Shown here: positions 36,449-47,910 of the stretch, piece after piece
How the letters are laid out: each line of letters starts with the position of its first letter
Numbering within the stretch: position 1 is the first letter of the stretch
Assembly (NCBI RefSeq): GCF_017654505.1
Contig: NC_054534.1
Span: forward strand, 21,051,252 to 21,115,251
Direction: 5' to 3'
DNA length: 64,000 bases
Origin: Polyodon spathula
Lineage: Eukaryota > Chordata > Actinopteri > Acipenseriformes > Polyodontidae
The notes under the pieces: model-generated
The model's database searches: none
Told to the model about the DNA's origin: nothing
The model's input: only the letters and a program-made list of their open reading frames with translations
Translations under genes and position numbers: made by a program

Positions 36449-37589
36449 AAAACGACAGGGCATAGTATGTGCACTAGGAAATATGATTATTCTTTTACAA
36501 TCTAAAACTGTTTCCATTTTTACTGAGATTGCTGACTAATCTTTTTGCATGACAGTATTTTGAGAGCACTTGTTCTGTTTACTTGTAACATCAAAGAGGC
36601 TTTGAAGCTTCAGAATTGCTAATGCCAACCTGCTTAAACTGGAACCATCCAAACATTAATGCTCTTTGTAGATGTGGACAAGAGAAAACGATACAAAGAG
36701 ACACACACATGTATTTACGAAGATAAATGAGCTTGAACTCTACTTTGTATAGTAGAATTACAGGATGGACAAAACAGCCAGCTTTGCAGTGATGAGAGAC
36801 ATAATGAAGGAGAAGGAAAGTGAGATTAATTTAGTCCATAGCCCTCTTTTTCATGTTTTTTTTTTTTTTTTTTTTTACCTTTAAAAAATGAAACAGATTC
36901 TAAAACCTCTAATCTACAGAAGGGCAGGCAAATTCACAATATTAGCTCAAACACATTCCAAAGAATAAATAGCTATTATACAACAGCAAACAAAGCATGT
37001 TGTATTCACAGTAATGACAGCAGGGTCAGCATACTATAATTAGCATAGAGTCCTATTGTTAATAAAGAACGGACTGTGTGGTTTGACTCCTACACAGAAA
37101 AAAAAGACTCCTTTGTTAACCTAACTCTTGATACACATAACTTTTTGGTAACTTTTTTGTTTTGTTTTTTTTCTCTAAAAAGGGTCTACTTTTGTATTCT
37201 TCTTTATTTAGATTACCAGTTGTGAGAAAGCAACTTACTTGTCTTCATCAACTACTGTACATAATGCTTTTGAACTGTAGTACAGCCCAAACAAGGGAAA
37301 ATAAAAATTATGTTGTAATTTAATAACATGGGTTCAAATAAACTCCCAGTATTACTTTGTCTGCTGCTACATGTCTATTAATTAGCTAATTACTGTGGGT
37401 TCAATTAAACAATGAAAGACCTGGGCCCATATTTATCAAATGTACAGATATTAAGTTCTTGAATTGAACATGCACAAATTGATCATGATTTATTATTCTC
37501 ACGTTGAGCCTTCATATGCACAATTGGTGTTAATAAATCTCAATGCTTCTAAATCTGTTTGCATGTGGAATTTTAATTTGAACCACCCA
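36449..37589. other. Intergenic, no gene seen
   Basis: No recognised exon or element apart from a T-run near 36859. Confidence 0.6.
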
Positions 37590-38803
37590 CACTATACCAA
37601 ATATTTTTGCATATTTCTGACATTGAATGTTAACAGATCTTCAACCAAAATCTAATATTAGATAAAAGGGACCCTGAGTGAACAAATAACACAACATTTT
37701 GATACTTATTTAATTAATTTATTAAAGAAAGTTATGCAACACCAAATGCCCGTGTGAAAAAGTAATTGCCCCCTTAGACTCAATAACTGGTTACGCCACC
37801 TTTAGCAGCAATATCTGGTTGCTTCAATGATGGCAAGTTGTTCAGGTCCTGAGGCAGCAAAGCATCCCCAAATCATGACACTACCACCACCATGCTTGAC
37901 TGTGGAATGCAGTGTTTGGTTTTCGCCAGACATAAACGGGGCCCATGTTGGCCAAAAAGTTCCACTTTTGACTCATATGTCCATAGAACATTGTTCCAGA
38001 ACTCTTGAAATCATCCAGGTGCTTTCTAGCAAACTTGAGATGATCACTCATGTTCTTCTTAGTGAGCAGTGGTTTCCGCCTTGCTACTCTGCCATGAAAC
38101 CTATTTTTGCCCAGTGTCTTTCTGATGGTGGAGTCATGAACACTGACCTTAGCCGAGGTGAGAGAGGCCAGCAGATCCCCGGATGTTGTTCTAGGGTTCA
38201 TTGTGACTTCCTGGATGATTTTATGCGTTGTTCTTCGAGAGATCTTGGCAGGACGGCCACTCCTGGGAAGATTCATTACTGTCCCAAACTTCTTCTATTT
38301 GGACAATATGGCTCTGACTGTGGTTTGGTGGAGCCACAGAGCCTTAGAAATGGCTTTGTAACCCTTTCCAGACTGATAGGCATAAACAACTTTTTTTTCT
38401 GGAGGTCTTTAGGAATTTCTTTTAATCGTGGCATGATGTGCCTCTAGAACCTGTGTGCTGACAACATCACTCTGATGGTAAGGGCCAAAGTTAGACAGAT
38501 TTATATTGGGCAGGGCTGGCCCAAATCAGGTCTGATTGTTAACCAAAGTATTCAAACAGCTGACCCTAATTATCCCTTTAATTGGGTTGAGTTAACTAGA
38601 GGGGCAATAACTTTTTCACACCTGTAGATTGCATGTTTGATTACCTTGCTCACCAAACAAATGAAAGAAGCAACAAACTTTTTTCTCTCAGACTCCCTCT
38701 ATATACTACTACAACCCACAAAAAGATCTGCCCAAATTCAATGTGAAAAATTGTTCAAATGTGCAGAAAATCAGTCAGGGGGAAAATACTTTTTCATGGC
38801 ACT
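37590..38803 (-). mobile_element. Tc1/mariner element D (minus, internally deleted)
   Basis: The right end, read inward on the minus strand, starts AGTGCCATGAAAAAGTATTT. The right subterminal copy GGGGCAATAACTTTTTCAC near 38602 pairs with GTGAAAAAGTAATTGCCCCC near 37754, so the element has the double (IR/DR-like) inverted-repeat layout. The left outer boundary is blurred; family-like text (GCATATTTCTGACATTGAAT) begins near 37610. The interior lacks the catalytic second half of the transposase. The right end runs into a (CTAT)n(TA)n tract. Confidence 0.82.
37840..38440 (-). pseudogene. Tc1-like transposase, C-terminal half deleted (element D)
   Basis: The minus-strand start is MPRLKEIPKDLQ near 38434, with LERVTKPFLRLCGSTKPQSE covering the first HTH. 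A shift then leads into the open frame 38276-37881 (MNLPRSGRPAKISRRTTHKI, TTSGDLLASLTSAKVSVHDS, GRVARRKPLLTKKN). The first catalytic Asp lies in DNA for VLWTDES-like text that is out of frame near 37970. The sequence reaches GGGSVMIWGCFA-like text at about 37860 and then joins directly to the terminal region (near 37830), so the second and third catalytic residues are gone. Confidence 0.82.
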
Positions 38804-38818
38804 CTATCTATCTATCTA

Positions 38819-38863
<45 letters not shown>
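38804..38863. repeat. (CTAT)n(TA)n microsatellite
   Basis: About five CTAT units followed by about 42 bases of TA, starting exactly at the outer end of the Tc1 copy. Confidence 0.95.
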
Positions 38864-38869
<6 letters not shown>

Positions 38870-39899
38870 ATATGAGATATGTCACATGCATGCAAAAAAA
38901 GAAAATGTTTTACAATGTTTAGATGATAGCTAGAAAAAAAAATAATTTAGACTATATTTGGCCATGTAGTGGATCATTACTATTTATGGTACTTTAACAG
39001 CAGCGGGTGGTGCTTTTAGTTCTGCAAGGGTAATATCTTGGCAAATATGCAGTACTTTAGGCTGAAAGGTTTATCACTTTGCTTATAGACTAAACCCGGA
39101 AAGAACCAACATGACCCCATGGGGTCAGCACAGTAATTACAATCTAAATGGAGATCTGACCAGCCATGAATTGCAGTGTGCGATACAGAGATTGATGCCA
39201 GTTCAATCACTATGTTGCTTTTTTAGAGGGCTCTATATTTAAAGTGCTGATACTGTTTTCCCTCTCAATGACAGCACTGACAGATGGAGTGAAAGCATTG
39301 CTTTGGTCTGAACAAGGAAGAACAGGGGGAGCTGCACAGCCTCCTGCAGCCAGCCGGGAATGATGACTAGAGTGAGCTTGTGCCTGGCAGTTAGTAATAT
39401 CACTACTAATTCACAGCAGAACGCCTGAAAACTCCCTATATAAAACAGAACAAGACAGAGAGATGCTAAACAGGCGTGAGAAACTGTCTGAGCATTTACA
39501 ACACAGAACTGGTAAAGGTCAATGATAAAGCAACTATTAGCTAGGACTGAAGAATATCTGCTTTTTCTTCTTTTAAAAGCAGTAACGCTTAATTTGTATA
39601 TATCAAGACAGTGAAAAGAAGTGTTTTGGTTTGGATAAATTCCCCAAAATTATATTAATAACAAATGATGAAACTTGTGTAAATCATGTCTTTAAAGAGC
39701 TACAGTACTCTCACACTTTAACCTTTGTAGTGTACAGCCAATTTTACCAGCAGCTGAAACTTAGGATGTCAAAAACACTCATTTTGTTATTGAGGTATAA
39801 AATATCAGATATGGTTAGATGTCTACAGATGCCCACTGTAAGTGATTAAAATACCACTAATTCATGTTTTTGAAAAACGCCCTTATTCTAGTACCCTGT
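38864..39899. other. Intergenic, no gene seen
   Basis: No recognisable exon. A block at about 39240-39480 is repeat-free and somewhat GC-richer (GGGAGCTGCACAGCCTCCTG) and might be regulatory, but nothing decides this. Confidence 0.55.
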
Positions 39900-39903
39900 T
39901 TAA

Positions 39904-40666
39904 CCACTTCAACTCCATATGTAAAAATGAAACCCCTTCCCAGGTACCAGATTTTGAAAATAATAATAAATAAAATTTTTCATTAACCCTTTATGCTCCT
40001 GTGTACTACATACCCATGTTCAATATAGAGATAAAAACACTTTTTTTTTTAACAATGAAAACAAAAATGTCACGAATAATGCTAATAACAATAATAATCA
40101 GTAAACAGTGTGTACACAGCTACTTTGCACAGGCATTGTCATGGATCTGGCAGCCGCAGATACCTGCTTCATTGCCTGTACCCAGTACTGTGTTTTGATA
40201 GTATTTCATCACAGCACTGCCATTTCAAACCAAACAGCTTCCCGTTTGCAGCTGGCTTACCTGTAAAGAAGCTGCATGCTCTTTTGTTTGTACAGTTTGT
40301 ACTGTTCTTGGCTCCACATCCTCTTCATCATCATCGCTGAGTGATAAGTCAGCATCACTGTCGCTGGTATAGAAATCCTCCAAAACAACTTCACCACCAT
40401 TGCTCATTATAGAAAGACCACATATGTTGCCATGTTTAGCTTTCGCAAAAAACTATATAAACTACAACTAAAAAAGTAAAACTAATAATAATTTAAAACA
40501 CCTGAAATGCTAGACTGAGAAACTGATCGTAGAATAGAATGGGAAACGTGACCTACGCAGGGACGGCACGGTACTGTAAGGGGGTTTTCATTTGACGAAT
40601 GTGCGTACGTGTTGAAGTGCGTACGTGTTGAAGTGCATAGGTACGTACTTCATGGTGATGAAGTGG
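39904..40666 (-). mobile_element. piggyBac element with residual transposase N-terminus
   Basis: TTAA at 39900-39903 and 40667-40670 flank ends CCACTTCAACTCCATATG and the complement of CCACTTCATCACCATGAAGT. The first eight bases are identical and the similarity then fades. The right subterminal region has an 18-base tandem duplication (GTGCGTACGTGTTGAAGT). The element encodes only the start of a piggyBac transposase on the minus strand, so it is internally deleted. Confidence 0.85.
40225..40407 (-). pseudogene. piggyBac transposase N-terminal fragment
   Basis: Sixty codons beginning MSNGGEVVLEDFYTSDSDAD then LSLSDDDEEDVEP. An acidic, Ser/Asp-rich N-terminus of this kind is typical of piggyBac-family transposases, upstream of the DDD catalytic core. 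The frame ends at 40225 without any catalytic residue. The context (TTAA and inverted ends on both sides) supports the identification, which the acidic stretch alone would not. Confidence 0.7.
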
Positions 40667-40670
40667 TTAA

Positions 40671-42262
40671 ACACAGATACTGTACACCCACTTCTGTGCT
40701 GGTATGTTGGTATTAAAACAAAACTTCACAAAGCCGATCAGTTGCTTGGTATTAAAACAAAAATTCAAGATGCCCCATAAAGGGGCTTCTTTAATGCAAG
40801 GTCTTGTAGGGTGTGTGTCATATTAAGGTGGTGTAAAAACACATTCATTCAAGCATTGTAGAACCTCCAAAGTTACTCTTATACTGTGCGCTTGAAGAGT
40901 CATTCAAAAAACAATAACAAAACATAGAAATAATATACAAAATAGACATTATATCATACCAAAGTACACCAAACACAGCTATTAGCTATTAGTGTAAATA
41001 ACACAGAACATTTAAGAAAATACATAGATTTTTGTACTTTTATTGTTTAAAGATATAGTAACCAAATACACTGTAAAAAAATAAACTAAAAAATCCTCTT
41101 GAAAATAATGGTGTGATATCCTTTATAATTCCAATAGTTGTGTCAGCCATTGTTTCAGTGAAGAGTAGTAAAAAATAAAAAATACATTATATATAGTTTT
41201 TTCATTCAACATAAACTGCATTTTTTCCGTTGCTCTTATTGATGCATTTAATATATGGGTCAGCAACACAAACATAATGTAGCTTATAATATAATAGAAT
41301 TTTCTTCCCTGCTGTTGTTTTCATGCCACTAATGCTGATATTTATACAGTTCCAGACCCTTCATTTTTTCTGTAAAAGCTGGTCTAATTTGTGGAAATGG
41401 TACAAAAGCTGGAGGTGTTTTGTGTCATTATCAATGTCCAGTCACACTCTAATACAACAGTACAATACTGCCTGACTCTGGGAGATAGTGTCATACTGTT
41501 TTTATGCATAATGCCATTCATTAAAAGAAACTCACCACTGACTGCCACACCTCCCCCACTTTAGCACTGTGTACTGTGGTTGCATTCACAACCCATTCAT
41601 TGGTGAACAAAAACTGTGCAAATTGGCCCAGATGTCTGAAACTCAGATATATCTCTCCAGGAAACCTTGTTCCAGTCCTTGGTGGTAACCTTTTATGGTG
41701 AAGTGTCTTTGTCTCCTTTGCTGGCTGCTAAATGACTGTACTGCTGATGCAGAGGATGCCTCTTGACGCAAACGCTATTTAGTATTTCTGGATTAATTCT
41801 ACTATGGTCAGCCACCTGTCATGCAAGCGCAACACTTAAATAGTTAGCATCAGATTGGGCCATACAGTACCTCTGGATTCGTCTCTACATTCCCTGTCCT
41901 GACTGAACTTTTAAACAATTACAACAGAAGTGAATTGTATTTTGGGGAACGTAATATTATTCTGTATGTCTTATGCTGACAAATCTATATACAGTACTTC
42001 ACTAATTCAATGATTGCAAGTGCACACACAAAAGTGACTTATGAACAAACTTGTTATTTCCAGTGGAAACTGGGTTGAGAAAAGTGCTGATTTAATTCAG
42101 GTTTAGCGTGCACTAATCCAGAAAGAAGCACAGACATTTCAGAGCATAGAAACAGTCAGCATCATAAAACTTCAAGACTGAATCAGCTGTGGGTTTGACT
42201 GTCATCAAAAAATCATAACTGAAAAAATAAACATTTTTATAATTTGTAGGGAAAACAGCTTC
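40671..42262. other. Intergenic, no gene seen
   Basis: AT-rich with no family resemblance in any frame. Confidence 0.6.
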
Positions 42263-42266
42263 TTAA

Positions 42267-43877
42267 CACTAGACCTGCCACGGTAGTCGTTGTGACGGTT
42301 ATCAATTTTAAAATTTAAACTACTCAGTGTGTGTTAAAGATCTGCGGTTGTCTGTTCTTGAATTTTCCTAAATACGTGTATTAAAATACCCTGACGGGTC
42401 TGAAAGTCAGAATCGCAAAAATAAAAAAAAAGTTATAAGCACCTCTACCTAGATCTGCCAAAAGTATTCATTTTGACAGCTTGTTACAATACATGCTTTT
42501 ATTGTCAATATAACCTACAATATGCTATGTTTTTGTATGTATACAAGCCAGTTTGTTATCTCTACCTCCGCTGGGTTTACAGCAATGTGTATTTGAATAG
42601 AATATTGCTCTTGAAGTCTAGATATGTGTTATCCAAATCTATATTGTATTCCTACAATTCCTTGGAGAACTGCTGTCTGGCTATCTATGTTATATGTTCC
42701 AATATTATAATGTTACTGTTACGAATGTTAAGAATTTTTTGAGAAATCTTGATATTTTTGCATTTTGATTTGAGAGCAACTACAGATATATTTGCCTTGG
42801 CATCAGAAATTTGGAACGACTTCACTGAAAACAGCATTGCCTGTTTCAAGCTAAACATAAAACATTACATGGACAAGCAGCTGTTTCCAACAAAAACACA
42901 GTGTTGCTGGACAAACAAACCTGTCAAATTTGGGATCAAGTATTAGCTGGCAGCAGACACTACCCCTACCTGTGCAAAGATGAAACTCGTACTCCATGAA
43001 AGCAATCACTGGTGTCCAGTTGCTGTATTTTACAATGTACTGGACATGGCAGCCATCAATTCCTTAGTTTTGTACAATGAATGCGAGATCTCTTATGATG
43101 CTACCCACTGAGCTTTGGCAGAAACATTTTGATCAGAAAGCTGCAAACAGGCAGGGAAACACAGCTCAACCTGGATACAGTGCGCATCAAGTGACACGCA
43201 ACAGAAAACAATGACAGGTAACTAAATGCAATCAAAATAAAACAACTGATATCTGTGGCCAGTGTCAAAGAGCAGTATGTGGCATATGCTAATATGGGGA
43301 TTGTGCTAATATGGGAGCTACTTTGAAGTAGAGTTATTTTCTTTTTTATGTAATTTTTTTTATAAATAATTATTTCAATTTTACAGTTCTGAATGTAGGC
43401 CTACATATAACCAGTTTACAGATGGTTACACAATATTTTCTTTTGAAATGTTTATTTTATTATAGTTTTTCACTTTTTGAATTCGTGCTATGCAATAGGC
43501 TAATGTGAAAAAAAAAAAACAACTTTTGTTATTTTTGTAAATAATGACTTTAGCTTTACAATTATGTATGTACATATAGCAGTTTACACCTGTTTATACA
43601 ATAGCTTATTTTGAAATTTTTATTTTATTATAGTTTTTCATTTTTTTGCATCATGCATTATATGCGCTAATTTCGGAAATAAAGCCTTCTATGTTGATTT
43701 TTTCATTGAAATACAATGTTTCCGTGACGCAAATGTTAAATATGATGTTCACGAATAAAACTTTTGAGTTGTATTTGATAGTTTGTTCATTTCATATCAA
43801 AGCTGTTTAAAATGTACCCATCAAAATGATTACTGCTGGCGGTTCTAGGTAGTAGCATAAACCCGACTGTCCTAGTG
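42267..43877 (+). mobile_element. Larger decayed piggyBac element
   Basis: TTAA at 42263-42266 and 43878-43881 flank ends CACTAGACCTGCCACGG and the complement of CACTAGGACAGTCGGG, a short terminal inverted repeat (about 8 bases plus scattered matches). The 1.6-kb interior contains plus-strand piggyBac transposase remnants. The size is less than a full autonomous element (about 2.3 kb or more), so part of the coding region is lost. Confidence 0.82.
42740..43130 (+). pseudogene. piggyBac transposase core remnant
   Basis: The frame 42749-42946 reads FALASEIWNDFTENSIACFK, then DKQLFPTKTQC and NKPVKFGIKY. It matches the family segment in which a catalytic Asp sits in a DEQL(F/Y)-type motif and is followed by the KP-KFGIK strand; here the motif has become DKQL, and the element has a stop right after FGIKY. 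The frame continues with LAADTTPT and further on VLYNECEISY, again family-like. The other catalytic Asp residues are not visible in intact form. Confidence 0.75.
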
Positions 43878-44118
43878 TTAATAATAAGTCGACTGATGCT
43901 AAATCACACTTATCTGAATTTTGTGATACATTTTTCGTGTCCATAAAAGGTGTTAGACCAGCGGCACTGGAGACTCCCCAGTGCAATGTACCCTAGCCAC
44001 ACCTCTGCCAAATGAACAGCGGACACTGGGTAAAGTAAAAGTAAGTGAAGTTTAATTGGGAGATTCAAATGACAATTGTTGTGTTTGTAAATCTTGTTGT
44101 ATGTGAAAACTACTTTAA

Positions 44119-44668
44119 CCCTTTGCAGTTCTATATCGGACCAGGTCCGACATTACAATTTTCACTGCCCAACATCTTCAAAAAGACATAAGCACAGGTC
44201 TCTAGTCATTTTTTTCTCTGCAAAAAGCAGAGAAAACCTTTCAATGGCCGAGTGAGACCGATAGGAGGCAAACAAAATCGAGAGAAAGGGCATATCTCAT
44301 AGCTAGCTGCTTCTGCCTCCAGCGCTCAAAGAATATTACAGACATTTGCATAGATGTTATAGTAATAAAATAATGACTTGGATTGCATTATTGAGGAGTT
44401 TGGTGATAAAACGACTGATCAGGAGAGGATTTATCAGTATGCATGTCTATAAAAAGGTATGTGAAAAATACAGCGAACAAGGGGTGGGACTTGGCTGTAG
44501 ATATAGTACTGAGTGTCCTTTTGCAATGTCTTTTAAACCTGTTTTACTCTGGAAAAAAATAAATAAACAGCGTGTTAAAATAAACAGTGCGTTAAAATAA
44601 ATAGCGCGTGTGAAAATAAATTGGACCTGACATGCCTGACAAGCGCTGAATAAATGGACTGCAAAGGG
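44119..44668 (+). mobile_element. piggyBac-type miniature element, copy 3 (complete)
   Basis: TTAA at 44115-44118 and 44669-44672; ends CCCTTTGCAGTTCTATATCG and the complement of CCCTTTGCAGTCCATTTATT, 550 bp. It shares the interior of copies 1 and 2, and its left arm (CGGACCAGGTCCGACATTAC) is a perfect small palindrome followed by family text. Some bases around 44270-44330 are deleted relative to copy 2. No coding capacity. Confidence 0.9.
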
Positions 44669-44672
44669 TTAA

Positions 44673-45998
44673 AATCATTGTATAAAGTTCATGCTATAAA
44701 CATTGTGGTTCAGTTTACTGCTGGTGGTCAACATGTCTACAACAAGTATTAATGGTGGTGCATCTTTACTTTCTGGAAGGTATTCTTCAATGGCTGAGGG
44801 CAGAAACACCACATATTCTTGTGGCCTCCATATTGTATCTAGTGAAAGCATCTTCAAATGTGAACAGGATCAAAACCGTACATGAATGAGTAAGAGAACA
44901 TCCTTAAAGACTAAAAGACTGGAGAATAGAAAGCATTACTTTAAGCCAAGCTCTTTCAATTTACTTTCTGCTCACATCCGCAGCTTGCTGGCATGGCAGT
45001 ACATGAGTGAAATTTGTAATGACCTAATGTGACAGGTAATCACAAATTATTAATTTGCTTTAAAGCAGCTAGGAATTGTACGACTAGGCATGCTTAAGTG
45101 GAATGACTCAGTAAGTAACAAACTGTAGCTAAGTAATGAAGCAGGAGCTCATTAAAAATATGCTGTCTATCCCAGTATCTAGCAAACAAACAGAAATTGT
45201 TTTAACAGAGCATTGCAGTCTGGTAGTGAAAAAAATTAAGGTTCATTTGTTGTGCCACAAACTACCTAAAAGTAAATACTACCTTGCTACTGCATCAATT
45301 AACACATGTTACTTAAGTTTTTCTGTGGCTAAATCTATTGTAGATCTCTCCATTGCAGTTATCACATTAATTTAGGCAGGTAATCTAATTTTAGCAGTTT
45401 GGCATAGTTAAAAAAGGCACTTTAAGTACATGTGGATATTTGGTTACTATATTAGATTTAGTCATATGAACCAATAATGATGACTTAAAGGTCTAAGAAT
45501 AACACGAAATGTCTATTTTAATAATTGTACCTGTACTTTGTTTGAAACGTCTGCCCTTACATTCGAAAGAAAAAGAAACTTGCAACAGAAATTCCTTTGC
45601 CACTGAAACCTCGTAGGGGTCCCTTTCAGAGGAGTGGCTTACCTCACTTCCTTAAGCCACCCTGGCCTCTTGACAGAAACCAAAAATCCACCACTGCGAC
45701 TGGAGTGGAGACACTGATAAATGGAAGCAAGTTTCTCTAACAAATACTGGTTTGTTAACAGCAATGCAACATAACTGTACAGAAGGATGTATTCTTCACC
45801 TCCACTGTACAAAATTAGGAATACAACTAGCTGTCTACAGGCAGTATTGAACTGTCAGAGTTCATTTGGCGTGGGTAGCGATATGAAAATTGTATATCGA
45901 TATTGTGCACTTATTTCGGTATTGATATTGATAATATCGAAGTCTTCCAAAACACATAAAAATATAGTAACACAATTGCAATATAAAACAAAAATACA
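44673..45998. other. Intergenic, no gene seen
   Basis: Short unrecognised frames. A patch near 45880-45955 with ATATCGATATTGTGC and GATATTGATAATATCG resembles hAT miniature-element interiors, but without ends it is not annotated separately. Confidence 0.5.
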
Positions 45999-45999
45999 T

Positions 46000-46958
46000 A
46001 TGGGGGTGGGGGTGGGGGGAGGTGAAAAAACAAATCAAATAAAATTAAAAACCTGAAAAGTCTTCATTAGTACTTATTCACACCCTTTGCTATGAAACTC
46101 CTAAATAAGCTCAGGTGCGACCAATTGCCTTCAGAATTCACACAATAAGTTAAATGGAGTCCATCTGTGTGCAATAAAAGTGGAGATTTCACATGATTTC
46201 AGATTAAATACACTCTGCCTCTGTAAGGTCCCACAGTTAGGTAGTGCATTCAAAGCAAAGATACTAGATCAAGGAGCTTTCAAAACAACTCTGGGATAAA
46301 GTTGTGGAAAGGCAGAGATCAGGGGAGGGGTATAAAAAGATTTCAAAGGCATTGAATATCCCTTGGCGCACAGTCAAGTCAATCATTAAGAAATGGAAGG
46401 TTCATGGCACCACTCAGAATCTGCTTAGAGCAGACCATCCTCCAAAACTGAGCAGCTGGGTAAGAAGGGCATTGGTCAGAGAAGCCACCAAGAGGGCAAA
46501 GACAACTCTGAAAGACCAGTTTTCATAAGCAGAGACTGGGAAGCTTGTCAGGGTAGAGGGCAAAATGAATGGAGCTTAATATAGGAAAATCTTTGTGGAA
46601 AACCTGCTTCAGTCTGCAAAAGACCTGACTAGGATGGAGATTCACCTTTCAGCAGGACAATGACCCCAAGCACACAGTCAAAGCGACACTGGAGTGGCTT
46701 AAAAACAAGAAAGTGAATGTCCTAGAGTGGACCAGTCACAGCCCGGACTTGAATCCGATTGAGAATCTGTGGCAAGACTTGAAGATTGCTGTCCACCAAT
46801 GATCCCCATCCAACTTGACACAGCTTTAACAATTTTGCCAAGAAGAATGGGCGAATATTGCACAATCCAGATGTGTAAACCTAGTAGAGACTTACCCCAA
46901 AAGATCAAAGATGGTTCTACCAAGTATTGACTCAGAGAAGTGAATACTTATCTAGCTA
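46000..46958 (+). mobile_element. Tc1/mariner copy related to element A, deleted
   Basis: From ACCTGAAAAGTCTTCATTAG (about 46050) through CTCCTAAATAAGCTCAGGTG to GAAGTGAATACTTATCTAG this copy follows element A closely. It lacks about 350 bases between the HTH region and the catalytic core (the join is at about 46527, GTTTTCATAAGCAGAGACTG). Both outer ends are missing: a G-rich tract replaces the left end, and the right end is cut at about 46958 where an LTR-like sequence starts. Confidence 0.85.
46304..46925 (+). pseudogene. Tc1-like transposase with central deletion
   Basis: The N-terminal frame (46304-46528) has SGEGYKKISKALNIPWRTVK then SIIKKWKVHG (HTH). After the deletion, broken frames give [20 protein letters not shown] (second Asp), [20 protein letters not shown] (third residue Glu) and the C-terminal YPKRSKMVLPSI. 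The start Met and the first catalytic Asp are missing. Confidence 0.85.
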
Positions 46959-46960
46959 TT

Positions 46961-47596
46961 GTGGAAAATTATTCACCCGAGGGAAGACTATTGTTACCGA
47001 CAGGAGGCTATAATGCCCAAAGCCGCAAGATGAGTCCATTGCACCCTGGAGGTAACAATAGTCTTCCAGAGGGGCATTTCATTTTCCGTTATGAAGCTGA
47101 GTTTGCAGTACATATTTAATACATGAATCAGTCAAGAAAATAAGTGAGGCCTGGTGTGAGGCACGGCATGGCATCCACGCATTGGAGGAGCGGATACGGT
47201 CGTTAACCAAGGGGTCATGAGCGAGGTTATAAAATAGGGGCGTAGCAAAGTAATCTTCTCTTTTGTAAATGGTTGGAGTTAACCAAAAAGTAGTAAACAT
47301 GCCGCTGTATCACGCCAGCATTTATTATTTACAGGTGTTTGCCTTAGGGCTCTGGACAATGTTATTATAAATAAAACACCCCTGCACCTGAAAGTAGTTG
47401 TCTGTGTGTTTTGACAACAATGTAGTGACGGTAGTGATGGCTAGTTTGCCTGCGTGTATGGAGGAGCAAGATGTTTTGACTTTTAACTTTTTGGGAGAGA
47501 GAGCTAATACAAATAATGTTTTTCACCACCATTAAACCAGCCCTGGTGTCCTGCCTTTTCACACTGCTGCTGGAAACCCAGAACACAGTCGCTACA
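46961..47596 (+). mobile_element. Probable Ty3/gypsy LTR with adjacent primer-binding-like site
   Basis: The segment starts TGTGG at the point where Tc1 similarity stops and ends CGCTACA. Inside are a TATA-type GTTATAAAATAGG (about 47226) and AATAAAACACC (about 47370), in the order expected of promoter and poly(A) signal. Immediately after it, TTGTTGTCAGAAGGGGAGG (47597 on) resembles TGGTGTCAGAAGTGGGA, the primer-binding site complementary to tRNA-Leu used by many fish gypsy elements. No target duplication or second LTR was found. The left boundary is inferred. Confidence 0.45.
46982..47067. repeat. Perfect 17-bp inverted repeat (hairpin)
   Basis: GGAAGACTATTGTTACC at 46982-46998 is exactly inverted at 47051-47067, with a 52-base loop. 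The perfect match suggests it is functional or recent, for example a structured or protein-bound part of the surrounding element. Confidence 0.9.
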
Positions 47597-47670
47597 TTGT
47601 TGTCAGAAGGGGAGGCGAGGCAGATACCCCGACATGCACTTGGAAGCTGGCAGGGGAGAGTGTGGAAATG

Positions 47671-47910
47671 CAAAACTAGACTCGCCCAAATAATTGCCAT
47701 AGGCGAAACTAGATTGGCCCATCATCAATGCTGAAGCATTGGGCGAAACTAGACTCGCCCAAGCTGTCCCCGAAATTCAGTGAAAAGTCCTGTGCCAGTC
47801 TAGATTTGCCCGAACGGATGCGGGCGAATGCCGAAAAAAAGTGGTAACTTCAGGATTCGCCCAGAAGCCCTTGGCGAAACTAGATTGGCCCGGGCAAAAC
47901 TAGACTCGCC
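47671..47910. repeat. Cluster of palindromic 20-mers (GGGCGA-N8-TCGCCC type)
   Basis: Five related units sit in 240 bases: 47671-47687, 47702-47720, 47741-47760, 47873-47891 and 47892-47910. Variant or inverted-looking pieces lie at about 47793-47811 and 47854-47862. The best unit is GGGCGAAACTAGACTCGCCC, whose first and last six bases are inverted copies around AACTAGAC. Units alternate between an ACTCGCCC and an ATTGGCCC right arm. I do not recognise the family; such arrays resemble subterminal transposase-binding repeats of DNA transposons. Confidence 0.85.

Noticed and set aside
37827..38447. 206-codon plus-strand frame, one of the longest in the window
   Set aside because: Antisense shadow of the minus-strand Tc1 transposase of element D.
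40110..40340. 76-codon plus-strand frame in the piggyBac element
   Set aside because: Antisense to the acidic transposase N-terminus, which has the better context.
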